64,000 nucleotides of DNA from JAFNAG01 sp963739235 (GTDB lineage: Bacteria > Acidobacteriota > UBA6911). Position 1 is the first letter of the stretch. Each line of letters opens with the position of its first letter. Under the pieces are notes generated by a model. That model was not told the origin of the DNA and searched no databases. It was given only the letters and a program-made list of their open reading frames with translations. Positions 61,534 through 64,000 of this stretch are shown here, piece after piece. The stretch spans positions 135,392 to 199,391 of the forward strand of contig CAVTZY010000023.1 in the NCBI GenBank assembly GCA_963739235.1, written 5' to 3'. The translations under genes were made by a program, and so were the position numbers.

Positions 61534-62789
61534 GGTAGCGTCTCCTTGAATAGAGTTGTCTGTAAATGTAAATCATTCGGCGCCAGTCTGGCGCCTTCGC
61601 CAAATACATCCCGGATGGGGCGCAAATTCGCATACTCCAGCCCGGCTTCCCGGCCCTTGTATTCCCGGAGAAAATCCTGTTTGAAAGATTCGAGCAGGCC
61701 ATAACGATCGAGGATCGTGCTCAGTACATTGAGGTGATCGATTCTCTCGTCATAAAGCCCCGGTGCCACCCTTCCATCCGGTCCGAAAAAGATCGTGGTA
61801 ATGGGTTTGATGCCCATCCGGTAGTCGCCTTCTTTGGGATCGTCTGCAGCTCCATCTTCGTCGAAGGTGATGATAAGCAGACTGTTATGGACTTTAGCCC
61901 AATCTGAGTAGGGCTGGATATTTGCCATTAGCCAGGCATCGCCCTGCGCCTGGCTGGCACTGTGCAGATCATTCTGTTCGTTCGGTACGACGATCGATAC
62001 GGTCGGAAGCTGATCGTATCCGATCTTGTTTCCGCCTGCGTCGACGGCGAAGCCGCGATAGCTTTTACCGTCGGTAGGATCTTTGGTATTCAGGAATGCC
62101 AGGTTTGTTTCCACGGGAAGGAAAAACTTCCGTTTTGCGGCCGGCATCTGTTTCCCCGAAAAATTGATCCAGTTGATGACGGGATTGTGCTTCCGCCTGT
62201 AAGGATCCTGATTCGTCGCCGGATTCTCCGCAGCTTCGTAATGCGGATGAGGGAGCGACTCTGAAAACGAAGCGAAGGTCCTTCCACTATTGATGATTGC
62301 AGCCCCGAGATTCGGGGTCATCAGGGGCAGCCAGTCAGCAGGAATCGGATTGTTGGCTACCCCTACCTGAGTGTCGCGAACTGGTCTACGGAGCATGTTC
62401 CCCCGGGGATCATTCGATGCAACTCCCAGATAGGGAGAACGCGGCTCCTGAAACCAGTCCGGAGTGACGCCCTGGTGGTGTCCCGAAAAAAGGTAAAGAT
62501 AATTGGGCTGGCTGGGCCTGCTGGGCAAAGGCGAATGGCATCCCTTGGGCACGATGGCGTAAGGAGTCTGGCCGAAGTAAGATTGCGTCATCAGAGCACC
62601 ACCTCTGGCGAGCGCGTTGAGACAAGGCATGTTGGGATCGCCGATTATCTGATGGAATGACCGGTTTTCCAGGATGACGATCACTATGTGGTCGGGCATC
62701 CACGGGGCATCAAGACCGGCCGTGGACAAAATCCATCCAAGGCTGCACGACAGGATCAGAAGAAGTCGTCTGATGTTTTTGACCGGCAT
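61479..62789 (-). CDS. Secreted phosphoesterase of the phospholipase C/acid phosphatase family
   Basis: 436 residues from the ATG at 62789, followed by a signal peptide (RRLLLILSCSLGWILSTAG). HIVIVILENRSFHQIIGDPN is the metal-binding N-terminal motif of PF04185 phosphoesterases (ENxSFDxxxG). QPNYLYLFSGHHQGVTPDW, SESLPHPHYEA, VPNEQNDLHSA and LLIITFDEDGAADDPKEGDY carry the remaining metal-site residues. It probably hydrolyses phospholipids or organic phosphate outside the cell. The C-terminal 18 residues overlap the next gene and look atypical, so the natural end may be slightly different. Confidence 0.85.
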   Translation of the reverse strand: MPVKNIRRLLLILSCSLGWILSTAGLDAPWMPDHIVIVILENRSFHQIIGDPNMPCLNALARGGALMTQSYFGQTPYAIVPKGCHSPLPSRPSQPNYLYLFSGHHQGVTPDWFQEPRSPYLGVASNDPRGNMLRRPVRDTQVGVANNPIPADWLPLMTPNLGAAIINSGRTFASFSESLPHPHYEAAENPATNQDPYRRKHNPVINWINFSGKQMPAAKRKFFLPVETNLAFLNTKDPTDGKSYRGFAVDAGGNKIGYDQLPTVSIVVPNEQNDLHSASQAQGDAWLMANIQPYSDWAKVHNSLLIITFDEDGAADDPKEGDYRMGIKPITTIFFGPDGRVAPGLYDERIDHLNVLSTILDRYGLLESFKQDFLREYKGREAGLEYANLRPIRDVFGEGARLAPNDLHLQTTLFKETLPWLFTKVTKARTTTSSVR

Positions 62790-62932
62790 CACATTAACCC
62801 AGAATAACACCCACAGCTTTTTTTGCCGCAGTCTCCCGTGCGCCGGGGGCGGACGCAAGCATGCCTATCTCATACTCTCATCGCACGTTCCTGCGCCGCC
62901 CATTCGGCTTTCGGTCCTGCCAAGGTTTTTCT

Positions 62933-64000
62933 TCAGAAGACGAATCGTATCTCAGCCTGATAAGTCCGCGGCGATACAAAGTGCGTCCCGCTGAAGGTCG
63001 ACAAGAAGTTGTACAAGGCAACCTTATTCGTCAAGTTCACCACGCTGAGCTTGAGCGCAGTTCGTAGCCTTTCGGAGTTGCTCCTGAACAGATTGTCGGT
63101 CCCAATGCCCAGGTCGAACAGGTGCCGGGGCGCGACCCGGGGTGGATTCAAGTCGGCGTCAAACGTCCCGGGTGCAGGAATAACCAGGCGCGTGGCACCA
63201 AAATTCGCACTATTGCACGCGGTAATCGGGTTTCCTGGTGATGCGGTTTGGCTGCCGCAGAAAAACCCTATTGCCGCCTGCTGGGCGCCGGTCAGGCCGA
63301 GCGCGTCTTCCAGGCTGGTTACCGCTCCTGCCACTAATCCGCTGTCATAGCGCCAGGTGAACGAGAACCACGCGCCGTTTTTGGGAAGTTGGTAGCGCAC
63401 GTTCGTCGTCTGCTGGAATGCCTGGTCGTGGTCGATGCGGAACACGCTGGTGTCGAGGGGCGAGTTAAAAATCAGCCCACCCAGCTCAGGGCCGAAAAAC
63501 CGAGCGCGGGTGTGCCCCATGGTTGTGTATGCCTGCAAACCGTGCACGCTCGTGGTTCCAATCCGCAGCGACACGCCGTCGATCTTGGACTTGTGCCAGG
63601 AAATCGGAAATGTAATCGGAGTGTCCAACAGGGTGCCAAAATCATAGGCGTTATTTGTATACTTCCAGACATAGTCGGCATCGACGATGAAGAATCGTCC
63701 CAAGGACTGTTGGATGCCGGCGTTGAACTGGTTGCGACGTCCCGGTAGCAGCGGTTGGTCGCTGAAGAACCCGAAAACATTGGTTGCCAGGCCGCCGGCG
63801 CCGGTTGAACTCGAAAGGATGAGGTTTTCGTTGTACGGCGTTTCCAGCGTCCTGGAATAGGAGGCACGAAGGACAGTTCCTGTCGGCTTGACGAGGTACG
63901 AAGCTCCCATGCGCGGCTGGACTCCGGTAGCCGTGCTCAGCCCGTCATATCGATCGATTCTCAGGCCCGGAGAGAGCGTGAGGCCCCCCAATGTGATCGC
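62933..64000 (-). CDS. TonB-dependent Oar-like receptor, C-terminal part (runs off the window)
   Basis: The frame is open to the right edge (…AITLGGLTLSPGLRID) and ends with an aromatic TYQAEIRFVF, the usual beta-barrel C-terminus. Barrel strands typical of acidobacterial Oar/carboxypeptidase-regulatory TonB receptors are visible: LRASYSRTLETPYNENLILS, FNAGIQQSLGRFFIVDADYV, RHLFDLGIGTDNLF and LSVVNLTNKVALYNFLSTFS. The plug and N-terminal domains lie outside the window. No regulatory information is available. Confidence 0.88.
   Translation of the reverse strand, partial: AITLGGLTLSPGLRIDRYDGLSTATGVQPRMGASYLVKPTGTVLRASYSRTLETPYNENLILSSSTGAGGLATNVFGFFSDQPLLPGRRNQFNAGIQQSLGRFFIVDADYVWKYTNNAYDFGTLLDTPITFPISWHKSKIDGVSLRIGTTSVHGLQAYTTMGHTRARFFGPELGGLIFNSPLDTSVFRIDHDQAFQQTTNVRYQLPKNGAWFSFTWRYDSGLVAGAVTSLEDALGLTGAQQAAIGFFCGSQTASPGNPITACNSANFGATRLVIPAPGTFDADLNPPRVAPRHLFDLGIGTDNLFRSNSERLRTALKLSVVNLTNKVALYNFLSTFSGTHFVSPRTYQAEIRFVF

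Noticed and set aside
1..64000. tRNA, rRNA and CRISPR arrays
   Set aside because: Looked for by eye (cloverleaf arms, TTCGA loops, regular repeats) and found none that I could support.

Overview
The window looks like accessory-rich chromosome from an Acidobacteriota bacterium. The main reasons are two large MacB/FtsX-type permeases of the 'acidobacterial duplicated orphan permease' (ADOP) kind, one of them next to a PadR regulator; a secreted BNR/sortilin-like beta-propeller protein; and the C-terminal part of a TonB-dependent Oar-like outer-membrane receptor. This is inferred from gene content only: I found no rRNA, tRNA or CRISPR array. The many single-base frameshifts mean either heavy gene decay or indels in the assembly.

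Layout. (1) 1-3325: an intact ADOP permease and a broken phosphoesterase tail. (2) 3388-10825: a possible defence or proteolysis island. A plus-strand trio (a PD-(D/E)XK-like protein and two small unknowns) converges on a minus-strand operon of a ClpP-like serine protease, a large AAA+ ATPase and a DUF2779 nuclease; a WYL regulator is divergent from the ClpP-like gene. (3) 10895-12798: a complete ISAzo13-type insertion sequence with near-perfect ends, inserted beside an IS91 remnant. (4) 13146-18785: a minus-strand row of poorly known accessory genes (small nuclease-like protein, repeat-rich protein, P-loop kinase-like protein, SEC-C miniprotein, helicase-associated-like protein). (5) 18891-21911: a decayed IS21. 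(6) 22607-24376: a MotA-like membrane protein and a secreted DJ-1/PfpI-like protein without its nucleophile. (7) 24714-29487: the tail of a conjugative relaxase operon cut by a second transposon, then an IS630 scrap. (8) 29758-32571: a 937-residue fusion of a TM0106/RecB-like nuclease with an IS66-like DDE transposase. (9) 33952-41256: two directly repeated IS91 copies around a dockerin/FN3/cohesin-like cassette and a PadR-ADOP pair. (10) 41299-44575: HicA/HicB remnants, a Zn-cluster protein, a truncated helicase-like gene and an IS91 scrap. (11) 44589-54042: ordinary chromosome, with an NtrY/NtrC/DUF4390/Omp85 operon and a TetR-HlyD-ABC efflux operon. (12) 54911-64000: beta-propeller protein, AAA/DUF4143 ATPase, broken integrase, gyrB and discoidin-like scraps, a phosphoesterase and a TonB receptor.

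Three things stand out. First, two transposases of different families share a homologous N-terminal winged-helix ORF, an A8 slippery run at the ORF1/ORF2 junction in the -1 geometry, and an inverted repeat around the -10 box and ribosome-binding site. Second, the nuclease-transposase fusion appears catalytically complete in both halves except where noted. Third, the WYL / ClpP / AAA+ / DUF2779 set is a compact candidate system whose functional link I infer only from neighbourhood and gene overlaps.
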